DNA from: Nymphalis io
Lineage: Eukaryota > Arthropoda > Insecta > Lepidoptera > Nymphalidae
Assembly (NCBI RefSeq): GCF_905147045.1
Contig: NC_065914.1
Location: forward strand, 248,001-312,000
Direction of reading: 5' to 3'
DNA: 64,000 nt
Shown: piece by piece, positions 21,187 to 33,659 of the stretch
Position numbering within the stretch: the first letter of the stretch is position 1
How the letters are laid out: every line of letters starts with the position of its first letter
The notes under the pieces: generated by a model
Told to the model about the DNA's origin: nothing
The model's database searches: none
What the model saw: only the letters and a program-made list of their open reading frames with translations
Translations under genes and position numbers: made by a program

Positions 21187-22160
21187 TATGTTTTGAATAA
21201 AACTACTAATATACATAACAACATTAAGCATATTATTAAATGAAAAGGAATGTTTGTATGTTTGTCGTTATGTAAACGTTCTTGAACTAATCATTCGATT
21301 GTGTATGAGTTTTGGTGAGGTGTTCTGTGTAAAACTGCGAAGATTTCTGACTCAAAAATAAGTAATTTTGTTTTGTCTGTCCTTCCGTAAAAACATTTTA
21401 TTTAAGCCCTTAAAATATTACAGGGTTAGTAATCTATATAATAACGCGCTTCTAACCACGAGGGTAATGCAGTAACCTGAGACAGCTCCTAACCTTCATA
21501 GAGGGATATAAGACCTTAAAGCTTAAAGCAGCAGTAGATACTTGTCTTTTTTTTTTGTATCTTGTAAAATGCTCGAATTCAGGGCGTCATTTTCTTTGAC
21601 GTCAAAAAAAAACCTGTCATAGTTTTTTCTTATATTCATTGTATTAAAGAAAAATGATGACGGCAACTTTAAAATAACATATATACTAATATTATCGACA
21701 TTAGCTAGCCCTTACTACATCTATAAACATACTTACATAGGTACAAGTTCTGTAGACATATATGAATTTGCATATTTCGACCGTAATTTTTTCTACTCTT
21801 TAATTATTTTTTTTATGAATAACACTAAAGCTCAAAAAAAAGAATCCTTTAACAGAGGAGAAGAAGGCACTGAACTGTTTTATCTAAAGTCTATATAATC
21901 TGATACAGTGAAGTGGCATAATTTCATCGGACTCACGTGTGGATTCTACCGAGACGAAACGACACGAAATTAAATATAAGTATATTGTTTTATATTAATT
22001 ATTACTACCTAACGTTGAAAATAACAAAAATTAAAACAAACTAAGCCTTAATTTAAAATTGGAACTCAATTTGAAAGCGAATATTTATTTGCTCATATAA
22101 TAGACATACGATAACGCGACCACAGAACCGCCAACTAATATTTATTGTATAGCTCTATGT
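21187..22160. other. AT-rich intergenic DNA without a gene
   Basis: I see no coding signal. A phrase, CTCGAATTCAGGGCGTCATTTT, occurs at about 21572 and again at about 22523, so part of this region is a dispersed repeat of unknown type. Confidence 0.5.
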
Positions 22161-22431
22161 ATAATAATAATAATAATATCCTGGGACTTTATTCACACAC
22201 GGCCATCTGATCCCAAATTAAGCAGAGCTTGTGCCATGGAAACCAGACAACTGATATACTACATATACTACTTTTCTTTTGTAAATACATACTTATATAG
22301 ATAATTACACCCAGACTCAGGACAAACAGACATGTTCATGCACACAAATGTCTGTCCTGGGTGGGAATCGAACCCACAACCTTCGGCGTGAAAGGCAGGT
22401 ACCTACCAACCACACCAAACGGCTCGTCATA
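22161..22431 (-). mobile_element. SINE family A, full length with (ATT)n tail
   Basis: It has the head GACGAGCCGTTTGGTGTGG on minus, the B box GGTTCGATTCCC, the body, and a tail of six ATT units. It lacks the extra segment found in the satellite-linked copies, so it is an independent insertion. Confidence 0.85.
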
Positions 22432-23319
22432 TAATATAAATACTACTGCTAGGCTTCAAATTAGTTCCGCCCGAGGTTTTATTCACATTCCTTTTTTTAT
22501 AAACAAATTAGTCTCATAAAAGGCTCGAATTCAGGGCGTCATTTTGTTTAACTTCAATTGGATAGAATGCGAATAAAACTGCGGGACAGCGCTTGTATAT
22601 TTTGAAGTTTTATTTTAACAAATAAATATTGACAATCGATTTCATAATTATAGTATTATTGTAAAATAAAAGCTTTATAAATTGTTTTGGCAACACACCA
22701 TATTTTCATTTCTGGCATTGGTTATTTTTTTTTTATTGAAGTGGTATATTGCCAATTTCTGTATTTATTCTGGATGTTCCGAAAATGTCATTATATGTAA
22801 CAGAGTCGAACAAGCAATGTAATTCAAAATTATTTTATGTTATTTTTAGGAAGTACGAGTAAGCTGGCTGGTTAAGGTCTGTTCTACCTTTTTGGATAAT
22901 ACACAGTGGATTGCTTAGCAGAATTTCAGTGAAATTTGATAATTATAAATGCAGGCTGTCTCACGATATTTTTAAACGCAAACTAATCACATGAAAATTC
23001 ACCGGTGCTTGTTTAGGTTTGAAACAGTCATTATTGTTTAAGGTAGTGTTATATGTATTTCACTATGCCTGCTCGATATATATATTTAAAAAAAACACAC
23101 AGAAAGTGACTTGGGAACAGATAAGTAACATTCCTTTTGAATACAATAACATAACATGAATGACAAATTTCATTATCAAAATAATCACAACAGATAACCG
23201 ATAAGGCATTTTAATGTTTTTATTAGTCATAACAGATTAGAAAAAGTTAAATTTAAAAAAATCTTTTTGTATGTTTACTATAAAATATGTTTATAAATGT
23301 TATATTATTTTATAAGAAA
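22432..23319. other. AT-rich intergenic DNA with a decayed Bm1-type SINE
   Basis: The stretch 22865-23042 keeps GCAGAATTTCAGTGAAATTTG, CTCACGATATTTTTAA and CATGAAAATTCACCGGTGCTTG, which is a Bm1-type element on minus with many changes. Nothing else is recognisable. Confidence 0.55.
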
Positions 23320-26054
23320 GGGGGGTAAGGGGGGAACGGAACTACCATCTAAACCGACCCAATTGCCAACCTCACCTGCACGTGGTGCTCCCTGCTAGAT
23401 AACAGACGAGACTCTGGCGACCGATCAATGGCGGTATAACCATACGCACCATGATTGGAAAAAGGGAAACAGCGACCTTGAGGTACAAGTAACCTCTAAA
23501 ATGTCTGGCGCAGAAGGCAAGGGGAAACCACTGCACTATTATTCCCTAGTTATCAACAGCTTTATGGAAAAGTCTAAGAAAGAAATGGCCCCGAGTTCCT
23601 GGCGTCCCTTAGATGGGACAGGGGTGCTAAGAATCTCCAGGTGGAAAAAACAACAAATGAAGATAGGAACGTGGAACGTCAGAAGCTTGAAGAGTCCTGA
23701 AAAAGTCTACAATGTCTGCAAAGAAATGCAACGAATGAAGATTAACATCATGGGACTAAGTGAGATTAGATGGATAGGCAAAGGTAAACACCAAATAGAT
23801 AATAATTACACCATGTATTACTCTAGTTCCGAGGATAGCTGCAACAAGTATGGAGTGGGAGTAATCATAAACACAAAATACATTAATACACCTGTTAACT
23901 TAGTACCAAAATCAAACCGAACCATGTTAATATCATGTAGACTCAAACAACTAAAGAAGAGAACACAGTACCACGCAATAGACGTGAGAAAACTTAAAGA
24001 ACAACATCCAAGATAAAGTGGCGAAAGAAATAAACGAGTGGGCAGCAGATGAGAAACCTGGGATAATGCGTACGGTGGAGGAAGAGTGGTGTTCAATGAA
24101 GAACAAAATATTAAACATCAATAAGACACACTTGAAAAGAGATTGGATTCCTAAGCAGAGTTGGATGACAGAAAAAATATATGATCTTATCGAAGAAAGG
24201 AGAATCTACAAGAATTCCGACAATAGCAAGTATACTGAGATTGATAAGAAAATTCGGCGTGAAGTTCGTTATGCTAGAGATGCTTGGTATCAGTGCAAGT
24301 GTGATTTTGTGGAGGACCTTTATGCTAAACATGATGCATTTAACCTGCATAAGGAAATAAAATCTTTGGTAGGACACAAAAAGACGACTCACCAACTTAC
24401 GGATGAAAATAATATTCCCATATTAGATATATCAGGAAAAAAACACCTATGGGAACAATACATTTCATCAATATACCGACGATTTCCGAAGCATAGCGGT
24501 AAATTGTGATCCAAATGAGGGATATCCTATCCTGAAAAATGAAGTCACAAACGCTCTTAAAAAAGCTAAAACGGGAAAATCAACCGGACCGGATAATGTT
24601 CCCATAGATGTACTCAAACTTATTGAAGACGAAAATATTAACTTCCTGGTTAAATTCTTTAACTTGGTATACGACTCTGGCCACTTACCCAAAGACTGGC
24701 TAACCTCAACTTTTATTACGCTTCCTAAGAAGACCAACGCAAGAAGGTGCGAAGAGTTTCGAACGACTAGCCTTATGAGCCAAGTATTGAAACTATTTCT
24801 GAATATCATCCACGAGCGAATTAGAGCTAAATGCGACGAACATCTCGCAGATAGTCAGTTTGGTTTTCGAATAGGAGTGGGCACGAGAGAGGCTCTTTTC
24901 GCAATGCAGGTTCTCGTACAAAAATGCAGAGACATGCAACAAGACGTTTTCCTTTGTTTCATCGATTACGAAAAAGCCTTTGACAGAGTACTGCATGACC
25001 GTCTAATTGCAATATTACATGATATCGGCTTAGATGACAAAGATGTACGTATTATCCAGAATCTGTATTGGAACCAGAAGGCTACTGTACGAGTTGACAA
25101 TGAGGAGACTGATGAGGTAGAAATAAAGAGAGGAGTCCGACAGGGCTGTATATTATCACCCACGCTATTTAATTTGTACTCGGAACAAATAATAGCAGAA
25201 GCGATTGAAGGCCGAGAATGTGGAGTCAAAATAAATGGCTGGTATATTAACAACATCAGATACGCTGACGATACAGTCCTAATAGCATCATCTCCTGAAG
25301 AGCTGCAATTAATTATGAGCCGTGTTAATGAGTGCAGTGAAAACGCTGGTCTGAGGATGAACCTATCAAAAACGAAGATCATGGTGTTGTCTAAACATAG
25401 CTTCGATGACATTGCTATCATTGTAGCAGGCCAAAAAATTGAGAGGGTGCGCAAGTACAAATATCTGGGGACATGGCTTAATGACACCTGGAGCTGTGAA
25501 CAGGAGGTAAAGACTCGCATCGAAATAGCTCGAAGTGCCTTCTGCACGTTGAAAAAAGTACTCTGCAATCGCAGACTTAAGATCCCTGTGCGCATACGAC
25601 TCCTACATTGTTACATCTGGCCTATACTTCTTTACGGATGCGAGGCGTGGACAATTAAAGAAGATCTCAAAAAACGTATAGAAGCTTTCGAGATGTGGGC
25701 TTATAGACGTATGTTGGCCATTAGTTGGACTCAAAAGATCTCGAACGTGGAAGTTCTGCGACGCGTCAACCAAAAACGGCAACTTTTGGAGACTGTCAAG
25801 AAGAGAAAAGTTGCATATCTCGGACACGTGCTTAGGCATGAAAGATATGAACTTATGCAACTGATTATGATGGGAAAAGTTGCCGGAAGGAGAGCTGTTG
25901 GGCGCAGAAAAAAGTCTTGGCTGTGCAACATCCGTGAATGGACGGGAATCGCGAGTGCTGTCGAACTCTTTCGCCTCGCGAAGAACAAGAAGGAGTATTT
26001 AAAGCTGACTGCCAACCGTCGCTAGTCGGAGTGGCACTCGAAGAAGAAGAAGAA
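23320..26054 (+). mobile_element. RTE-clade LINE with (GAA)n tail, defective
   Basis: The leader is G-rich. The endonuclease start is at 23501, a deletion lies inside the endonuclease, then the reverse transcriptase (24664-26025), and a short 3' end ends in GAAGAAGAAGAAGAA. The short 3' end with a microsatellite tail, and an endonuclease of the KIGTWNVRSL...GLSEIRWIGKG type, are typical of RTE elements. It lies between AT-rich blocks 1 and 2. Confidence 0.85.
23501..26025 (+). pseudogene. RTE endonuclease-reverse transcriptase, broken in the endonuclease
   Basis: The endonuclease begins well (KIGTWNVRSL, IMGLSEIRW with catalytic Glu, VGVIINTKY). At about 23950 it jumps past the GDFN and SDH motifs into the linker, and the frame ends at 24016. 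A second frame (24018-24509) covers the linker; a third (from about 24500) covers the polymerase: TGKSTGPDNVPIDVLK, CFIDYEKAFDR (motif A), GVRQGCILSPTLFN (motif B) and IRYADDTVLIA (motif C), then LYGCEAWTI and the C-terminal GRRKKSWLCNIREW. The polymerase is intact in its motifs, but the element cannot make a working endonuclease. Confidence 0.85.
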
Positions 26055-26473
26055 ATGATCCAGAGACTTCATTCGAATTTATTTCTAAATTTGATTTTCT
26101 TTACCAGTATCTATGCTAGTTGTGTACAAAACATTCTGCCTTGATAAAAATATATTTGTTGCTTATTACAAAAAGACTACTATTTACTTTATAGACTAAT
26201 AGTCTGAGTTTCTTTCACTGGTTCGACACAGGGCTGGGTGTTACTTTTAACCGGTGGAAGTTTCTAGTTTGACTATCAATAAGCAAGTGTAATGCTTCAA
26301 TGTTGAATAAAGTATTTTGATATTAATATTGTTTATGTGAACCTAGTGTGTTTGTTAATTCATAATAAAATTTAAATAAAAGATGACCTAGGATCTGGAT
26401 AAGGATAAACAAACATAAATTATGGAAATAAACAGAAAAAATGACTAAATGAGTCATGGAAAACCACTAATGA
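26055..26473. other. Unique spacer before AT-rich block 2
   Basis: Sequence of average composition with AATAAAGT and AATAAAAT words and no long open frame. It has no match elsewhere in the window. It separates the RTE LINE from the truncated start of block 2. Confidence 0.5.
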
Positions 26474-28825
26474 TGGAATTCGATTAACGCTACAAGATTT
26501 ACTATTGAGTTTCTTTCTTCGGTTCAGTTCTTCTTGGTAGAATCTGCATATATCCACAACTAGTAGCTTTAAACCTTTGTGAAATAATTCGAATGTACTT
26601 ATAAGTCTACTTGATTAATTATCACCAACTCAGCAAGCGCACATTGTCGTGAAACTTTCTTATGAACGCGGGTTGACACAATAATTGCCAATTTATTTTT
26701 TACAAAGTGTAGCTTAAATTATAAAGATTTTAAATAAAAAATCCAACATACTTTAATTATTTTTATTATAGTCTAATGATGTGCTAAAAAATGTTTTAAT
26801 TTTTTTTTTAATATTGAATGACTGATTTAAAAAATTTTTTAATCTTTGCTAATATATAACATTTTTCTAAGTCAGTAAAAAACATTGTTTTATTTTTTAA
26901 GTCACAATCACACGTTTTATTCAAAGCATAATTAAATAAAAAGATTAATTTAGTCTAATAACACCCTAAAATTTTCATAAATCGATGACACGAAGCTAAC
27001 TTTTATTAAAACTGGCCGTTTACTCTGACAAAATTAAAAAATTAAAGAAACACACGTTTCAAATTAATAATCTAAGCGAACTGCCACAGATAATACACAA
27101 TTAATTATTTAACACCATCATTTCATCGCTTACCATTACTTTATCAAATTAAATTAATTCGGATTAATTGATACTTTGAGGCAAAGAGATCTAATAAAAT
27201 ACGTACTTAAAATTTATGCAATAAGGACTATTATTGTATAAACAATAAGATATGTAAGAAAATTTTAAAGTCGTTAAGAAGAAGATAAAAGTTAAAATGA
27301 ATCTTAGTGGAATATATATAAAATACAAATTTGATGATAAATATAGAGTAAATGTAAAAAATACACTTATAAATATACATTTTTTTTAGTAGGATTACTT
27401 TTTAGGTATTTTTAGTTCATACAAATTATAAATTAAAATATTTACTTACAATTGTTTTTACAGATGAGAAACGAAACAGCAAATTATTTAATTAATTTTG
27501 TTCCCATAAATATTTCTGAATTTCAAAATGGTGTCACTTAAAAATGTCTTACGTTTGTGTTACATAAATACGTATATTTAACTTAAAATAGCAAGTTATA
27601 TCAGCTTACAGGAACTAGAAAAATCATTTAGATTTAATGTACAAAATTTAAATACTTCGACAAAAGATATGTATACAACAATACAATAATATGAATCGCG
27701 CCAAAATTTAAATTTAAAATGGCGTCATGATTATGTTTAAAAATATTTAATATTTTAATAAATTTAAATAACACAATACGAATTTGAAAATGGGGTCTTT
27801 TCAAAATAACAGAATATGACATAACAGAGCATTTTTTAATATTCTTGAGGATGGTTATCACACAAATGCTATTTCTGATGTTAGGTCTGCTATTCTTTTA
27901 ATAATTATTGTTATTTAGCTTAGCGGTATTTTTTTCCATTCATGTTGCCGCAGAGCCTTAAACACAGGCCATTCCTTTTATATTCAAAATGGCGCCTAAT
28001 AAGAATAAAATATAATTTTCAAGCAGTGATGAATCGCTTGAATTTTGTAAAAATTTACCAAAATAGTAATATATAATTTTGTTTTGGTACATATTCAAAT
28101 TTAGTATTGCATAAGTTAGGTAATAGACGAAATTTCATTTATATTTATAACTGATCAGAATATGATTGACGGGAATAGTTCTTGCTTATAATGCCTGAAG
28201 TTCTCAAAAAAATATGACCGAGTTATTACAACTTATACCTAAATACCTGGATGTTTATTTTTTAATTTATATATAATTAACATTATTTTATGCTGCAATT
28301 TTTTTAAATTTGTTATGTATAATATAATAATCAGGTTAGTAAAGGTTTGAATATGTTTTTTTATTTAAAAAAATAACTTTTAACGCGACACGTTTTCTTA
28401 GACCAAAAACGTAAATGATACTAATTATCTTTGTTTAAAATAAATCTTATTCAACCATTAATTGCTTTTATTAAATTATGTTTAATATTATTGTAGTTTA
28501 ATTAATATCGATGCCACAGATAGCTATAAAAATATTAATTAATACAAATCATAAATAGTCAATGTCATATCGTCTAAAGTAAAATCGGCATTAAATAATC
28601 CGATCATTGATAGTTAGATATCATAATGTTATATAAATATGTATCATTAACTTAAAATTCCAATTTATAAACAGGAACTGGATATATCATTTAATGTACA
28701 AAGTTAAAATACTAACAATATGAAAGCTAATTTTAGTTTACCTCTTGAGGTAGTGATTATATTAATGGCGCCAAAATTGTAATTCAAAATGGCGTCATGA
28801 CGTTTGTGTTTTTAAAATGCTAAGC
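26474..28825 (-). repeat. AT-rich duplicated block, copy 2 (inverted)
   Basis: This is the reverse complement of block 1 from GTAATCTTGT-like sequence (TGGAATTCGATTAACGCTAC at 26474) to GTTTTTAAAATGC. It keeps the roughly 150-nt segment (GGATTAATTGATACTTTGAGG, 27160-27300) that blocks 1 and 4 lack, and it has no LINE at the site used in block 3. It stops before the SINE B found after blocks 1 and 3. Confidence 0.85.
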
Positions 28826-30470
28826 ATCTTTTTTTTTTTAAATAAAAACAAAAATTATTTTACCGTACAACATTATTGTTTTAAATATATAATCAATTGT
28901 TATTGGAGTCTTACATATCAGCGCGGCTTAATGCAAAAGTAACATCGGCATTGTAAGAGCTACCATTAACAAAAAAAAAATACAAACCTAAAGATTTGTT
29001 CCTTGGGGCGTGATTATCATTTTAAAAACAGTTACGTTATATATGTATGCATATAAATATGTTATTTCATTTAAATAGAAAATAACTAGTGTATTAAAGC
29101 CACAAGAGTAGACAAAGGCAAATTAACAACCGACATTGAATTGGCGCGATGTCATTGGTCGAGATTTTGAATTATCTGTGATATTCATTATGGACTTGCG
29201 AAAAAATTGCGTTTTATCCGAGAAAGTAATTAAGCTGAGCTATTAGCTACTATCACGGGATATGGAAATATAAAGTTAGTTTATATTTACTCCTACGATT
29301 GGAATATACTAAATATACATTTCAACTAATTGTAAAAGGTGTATTAAATACAATATTAACACGTACATAGTGCTATTTTACATTTAAATAAGAATATTTA
29401 ATTTAAATCTCAGTTTATTTGAAATTTTAAGTCAACTAACTTCTAAATAAGTTATTATTGTAACAATTTAACATACGATAAGATTATCACAGTCCTGTCA
29501 CCGTGGCGTCACGGAAGGGTAGATAGGCAAACATGGTATAACTAAGAATTTAATGTTTTTGAATGTACATATTTTCAAATATAAAGACTTATAACCTTTT
29601 ACTGTTGCGATTTCTGTTTCTCTTTTTTAATTTCGAATAGGAAGGCTAATGTAATTTTGGTGGTAATTCTCCACCGCGTCATTGGCGTTTTAAGAAATAT
29701 TAACCATCATTTATATTGTCAATGTGCCACCAACATTGGGAACCAAGATGTAATATCCATTGTGTACATACATAAGAAGCCATTAGTTCCATATTATATT
29801 TTCATATATATATATAAGCCTTTATATATTGCAATATTATTTATACATAAGCATAGACGTTTTGCATGTATGTTATATACGTAATAAAAACTCTGACACT
29901 GATTAATTAACTGACTGAATAAAAATGAGTTATGAGTGAAAATTTGCTCGATCACATACGATGGTTTATTAAAAATTTGTCCGCTAGTGTTAAATATATG
30001 AAAGTTTATATGGATGGTCCACATTTATTTATACAGTGTTGCCAACTTGGGGGTTTTCCCCCTAAATAGGGCTATGTCAGATAAAATCAAATAGGATATT
30101 TTCATGTCAGACATTTTTTAGGAGGAACATTTTTTTAAAGAAATTCTCTCCGGGGATTAACTCTTCAGCTTCATTTAATTGATTATATTTCAAGTTTACT
30201 AATGCTACTCTCAGTACTTGATTTGCTTTTTTTTAACATCATATTATAAATGTATTTTGTATTTGTTTCAATTCATCCGTCAGGAGGATGCTTCTAAGAG
30301 GTTGGCAACACTGTTTTTATGTAACATAAAAATACCATCATCGTTTGTCGTTTTTTGTAATTTAATCCGCAAGGCGAAACGCCCCCTATGCAATCATGAA
30401 GTGAACACGACAAGAAAACTGGTTACAGATATAATTAATATATTTAATTTATCTAGAATATTCTAGAGAG
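28826..30470 (-). repeat. Flank between AT-rich block 2 and GTPBP2 copy 2
   Basis: It matches minus 59067-60740 and partly plus 44000-45231. It contains a diverged SINE-like D fragment (29633-29765, TGCCACCAACATTGGGAACC) and the AGTGTTGCCAACTTGG phrase. The open frame 30218-30466 recurs in copies 1 and 4 without any protein-like feature. Confidence 0.7.
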
Positions 30471-30651
30471 ATCTCGAATTTTACATTGGAGCCGTGTTCT
30501 ATAGAATTCATGGTATGTACGGGAAGGTTTGCGTGACCCGGCCGATGGCTCTGTAACAAAACAATTTCGTTAATATATAAAAATGGCTGTTTGTGTATCT
30601 GTTTGTGATTAATAGAGTTCGGACCGTTTGAATCACCATCATAGTTGAAAT

Positions 30652-30846
30652 TTAGATGTATGTCTCTATGGATGATTTTATAATTATCGTTATCGTTGGG
30701 TTCGTTGAGCGGTACCTGGTCCCCAGCCCCGCCGTGAACAGCAGCCGGCGGCCCCGCACGAGGTACTCCGGACAGCGGGCGAACCTGAAAAGCACGGAGG
30801 CCCCCTCGCCCGCCCTCAGCATGTTGTTCGGAGACATATATATACC
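30652..30846 (-). pseudogene. GTPBP2: GTPBP2 copy 2 last exon M
   Basis: It starts after GCTTTAG and reads MSPNNMLRAGEGASVLFRF, ARCPEYLVRGRRLLFTAGL, GTRYRSTNPTI. It matches the C-terminal barrel of GTPBP2 (HPEYLKVGAKLLFREG in vertebrates). The natural end (TITSNYS) and its poly-A signal are deleted, so the frame runs a few codons into the flank. Confidence 0.8.
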
Positions 30847-31285
30847 CTAAAGCGAAAAATATACCCGTGGTCAGCGATGAGATGAGCAACCCGATGGTAA
30901 ATGGTCACCACCGCCCATTGACATTGACACCGCAATAAATATTAACCATCGCTTACATCACCAATGCGTCACCAACCTTGGGAACTAAGATGTTATGTCC
31001 CTCGTGCCTGCAGTTACACTGTTTTACTCACCAACAACAATGCTATTGCTGTTTGGCGGCAGAATATATTATGAGTGTGTGGTAACTGGTGGTAAGGGCA
31101 TTGTTCAAACCCGACTGGGTAGGTACCACCCACTCATCAGATATTCTACCGCTAAACAGGAATATAACATAAAAAATAAATATCATTATCATACTTAAGT
31201 ATTTTACGCAACACCACCAAACTATACCAAAATTAAACTATTTAATTCCACTCCGCAAAGTGAGTTTGATGTATATATTCGTTAC

Positions 31286-31381
31286 CTCGATAATGGCCGT
31301 CTGACGCACGTTCCCGACATGCACAGAGCACTGGAACCCTGGGTAGATGGCCGTGGAGTGTCTCAGGACATGCACGGATGC
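31286..31381 (-). pseudogene. GTPBP2: GTPBP2 copy 2 exon L
   Basis: It has 32 codons, acceptor ...TTACAG and donor GTAACG. It encodes ASVHVLRHSTAIYPGFQC then SVHVGNVRQTAIIE, matching the family block VTVHVGNVRQTAVVEKI. Copy 3 is the same except Glu for Gly in YPEFQ; copy 1 ends IIV. Confidence 0.85.
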
Positions 31382-31465
31382 CTGTTACATTCAATCATAT
31401 TTAATTCATGACCGCATTACATATTATATTGCACAGTCTGTGCTAATATTGCTAGCATATAAAAA

Positions 31466-32079
31466 AACAGCCGAGATGATCCAGGCACCACTGAATTTTC
31501 ACTCACTCATCACTTCAATATATCTCTATTTACAACACGACACTGTTACACTTAACCACTTATGTACACTTTAGTTTTACTTACAAAGTTCCGATAACAA
31601 CTTCACAGATAACCAAAACGCTAAATTTTTCGCGAATTCATAGTCAATACCACAGAATATTAAGATTTCGACCAAATTTCAAGGTCAAAGTTGCTTATAT
31701 ACTCTACTTGCTATTGGAATCGACTATAGACTTGTATATGTTTGCACAGCACATTGTGTGTGTGTGTTTTTTTTATCCGTAACAGCACGTGAATGTCCTA
31801 CTGCTGGGCTAAAGGCCTCCTCTCCCTTTTTTGAGGAGAAGGCTTGGAGCTTATTCTACCACGCTGCTCCAGTGCGGTTTGATGGAATACACATGTGGCA
31901 GAATTTCAGTGAAATTAGACACATGCAGGTTTCCTCACGATGTTTTCCTTTACCGAAAAGCACGAGATGAATTATAACAGAAATTAAGCACATGAAAATT
32001 CAGAGGTGCTTGCCCGGGTTTGAACCCACGTTAATCGGTTAAGATTCACGCGTTCTTACCACTGGGCCATCTCGACCTT
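31466..32079. repeat. Fold-back of K-L intron sequence with two opposed Bm1-type SINE pieces
   Basis: The piece 31466-31498 is the head end of a Bm1-type SINE on plus, with the same tRNA-core deletion as in copies 1 and 3. Directly after it, 31510-31760 runs in plus orientation, the same sense as 9335-9590 of copy 1, although copy 2 as a whole is inverted. Then a complete Bm1-type SINE on minus (31783-32079) follows. Exon K, expected here, is gone. SINEs in opposite orientation probably drove an inversion with deletion. Confidence 0.75.
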
Positions 32080-32348
32080 ATAATCGTTATATAAATCGTT
32101 TGTATAATATAATTTTAAATATAAAGCTACAACCAGTAAACCAGTACTCTGTAAGAACATTCTCTCGCTCACCGCAGAAAAAGGTAATAATTGTAACATT
32201 TCACCACACGCATCATCATCATGTCAACATTTCACCGGAGAGTGATGAATCTAAAATTCTAGAATAGCACTACTGGCCGCGTATATATATTCTGTCTTAA
32301 ATATATGTAAGTTTTTATTTAGTAATAAGGTTTGAATTAGCGACCCAC

Positions 32349-32765
32349 CTGTCGTCCTCTGCAAGTCCCGGGCGGACAGCCTCCGAAGGTGGGCCGCTCG
32401 TGTCCCGCGGCGTAGCCCCCCGGCCGCGCTAGCAGCACCATGCCCTGCCGCAGTCCCGGCGGGAAGCGACCCAGGCCCAGCGACGCCGACTGTCCCGCGC
32501 GCACGCTGCCGCACGGGACGCGGTTGCGGTATATCGTGCGCACGGATATCGCCGCGAACTCGCCGGACTCCAGAGGTCCTGGGGGGGGGGGGGCGTTGTG
32601 TTAAATATACGTCGCTCTATTCATCTCACAACTAACAGAACGCAACGCACCTATGATAAGTTCGTCGCCCTCGTAGAGTCGCCCTCGCGCGAGCAGTCCC
32701 CCCACTACGGGCCCCGTCGAGTCCCTTACGTGGAAAATTTCGTCTACTTGAAACTCGCACGCCTC
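32349..32765 (-). pseudogene. GTPBP2: GTPBP2 copy 2 exons I and J, both intact
   Basis: Exon I (32765-32651) encodes EACEFQVDEIFHVRD and GPVVGGLLARGRLYEGDEL, like the family's FQVDEIYTVPEVGTVVGG. J (32578-32349, 230 nt) encodes PLESGEFAAISVRTIYRNRV, RFPPGLRQGMVLLARPGG and ends FGGCPPGTCRGRQ before donor GTGGGT. The split Gly codon across the I-J border (ATAG/GA) is kept. The 5' side of J is a C run of 13 or more bases. Confidence 0.88.
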
Positions 32766-32845
32766 CTGTAAAGTGACATAAATTATAACATTTATAATTT
32801 AATAAAAAGGATACTAGTCAACTGCGCAACATATGGTTCACTCAC

Positions 32846-33199
32846 GTCCTCGGGGCGCTGCAGGTCGCGGCGCGCCAGCAGACACGCGTGCAACGCGTAG
32901 AGGCCGGCGCCGCGCACGCAGCTCACCGGGAACACGGCCACCCTGCCGGCCGACACTACTGTGATTTGCGTTCAACTATATATATATATATATCTGATCC
33001 GAAACTAAGCAGAGCTTGTACTATGGCAACCAGACAACTGATATATATACTTTATAGATGCTATTTAAAATAAAATCACTGACCTTATTAGCGGGTTCCA
33101 ACAATTGAGCCAGCCTCGCTACAACAGCGTTGATGTTGCTAACCAGTTCACACTTGTTGATGACTGCGAAGAACGGCATGTCCAAAGCCAGCAGAAGAC
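32846..33199 (-). pseudogene. GTPBP2: GTPBP2 copy 2 exon H and truncated second exon F
   Basis: H (32942-32846) reads VAVFPVSCVRGAGLYALHAC and ends RRDLQRPED before GTGAGT; it lacks LVP-type codons (9 nt) compared with copy 1. The truncated F (33199-33084) keeps the part from about LLLALDMPFF to LEPANK and the donor GTCAGT, then breaks into a decayed SINE. Exon G, present in copy 1, is missing between them; the SINE A end at 32993-33042 marks the deleted intron. Confidence 0.8.
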
Positions 33200-33204
33200 A
33201 AAAA

Positions 33205-33400
33205 CACCTCTGCTGGGCTAAGACCTCCCCTCCACTTGTGATTTGGAGCTCTAACTTGCAGCTTCAATGCGGGTTGATGGATATACATAGCAATACTTCA
33301 TCCCATAAAAGCAGATCTCCTGACAATGTGCCCATTAATTAAGCACATCAAAGTGCAGTGGTGTTTGCCCGGGCTTTGCAAGTGGGTGGGGGATTGTTCT
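33205..33400 (-). repeat. Decayed Bm1-like SINE, duplicated at 40275-40470
   Basis: CTCTGCTGGGCTAAGACCTCC, TGCGGGTTGATGGATATACA and GGTGTTTGCCCGGGCTTTGCAAG are recognisable. The copy at 40275-40470 is nearly identical and is followed by the same repeat D piece. It lacks the exon D segment, so one arose from the other with a deletion or insertion of about 530 nt. Confidence 0.7.
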
Positions 33401-33436
33401 TAATTTAAATAAACGTCAAAATAATCATTAGCGCAC

Positions 33437-33552
33437 CTGAGCATCGAAGCCGAGTATCTCGTGGCTAAGCGAGGACGTCCTACCACTTTTCACTTCGTGC
33501 AAATGCCTGAACATGTTCAGGCGAGCCCTCCCTCTACCGTTATCGAGTTCAC
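33437..33552 (-). pseudogene. GTPBP2: GTPBP2 copy 2 exon D: G1-G2 linker with G2 Thr
   Basis: It has 116 nt, acceptor TTCTACAG and donor GTGCGC, and joins in phase to C (split Gly) and to E. It encodes GELDNGRGRARLNMFRHLHE, then VKSGRTSSLSHEILGFDAQ. This block separates GTPBP2 (RARLNxFRHLHE) from GTPBP1 (FARQKLFRHKHE). It is the clearest evidence for the GTPBP2 assignment. It stands out of order between two F exons. Confidence 0.9.
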
Positions 33553-33659
33553 CTGTAGAAAAGAAAAACTATTGTATTGCGCACTACAAACAGCTCACAT
33601 ACCATCAACCAATGACGTCATTACAATTTCAAGATCAAATTTTATACTGCCATTGTAAT

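Noticed and set aside
23501..24016. Host gene of the craniofacial development protein 2-like type
   Set aside because: Proteins with that name in insect databases are RTE endonucleases; here it is joined to a reverse transcriptase and a microsatellite tail.
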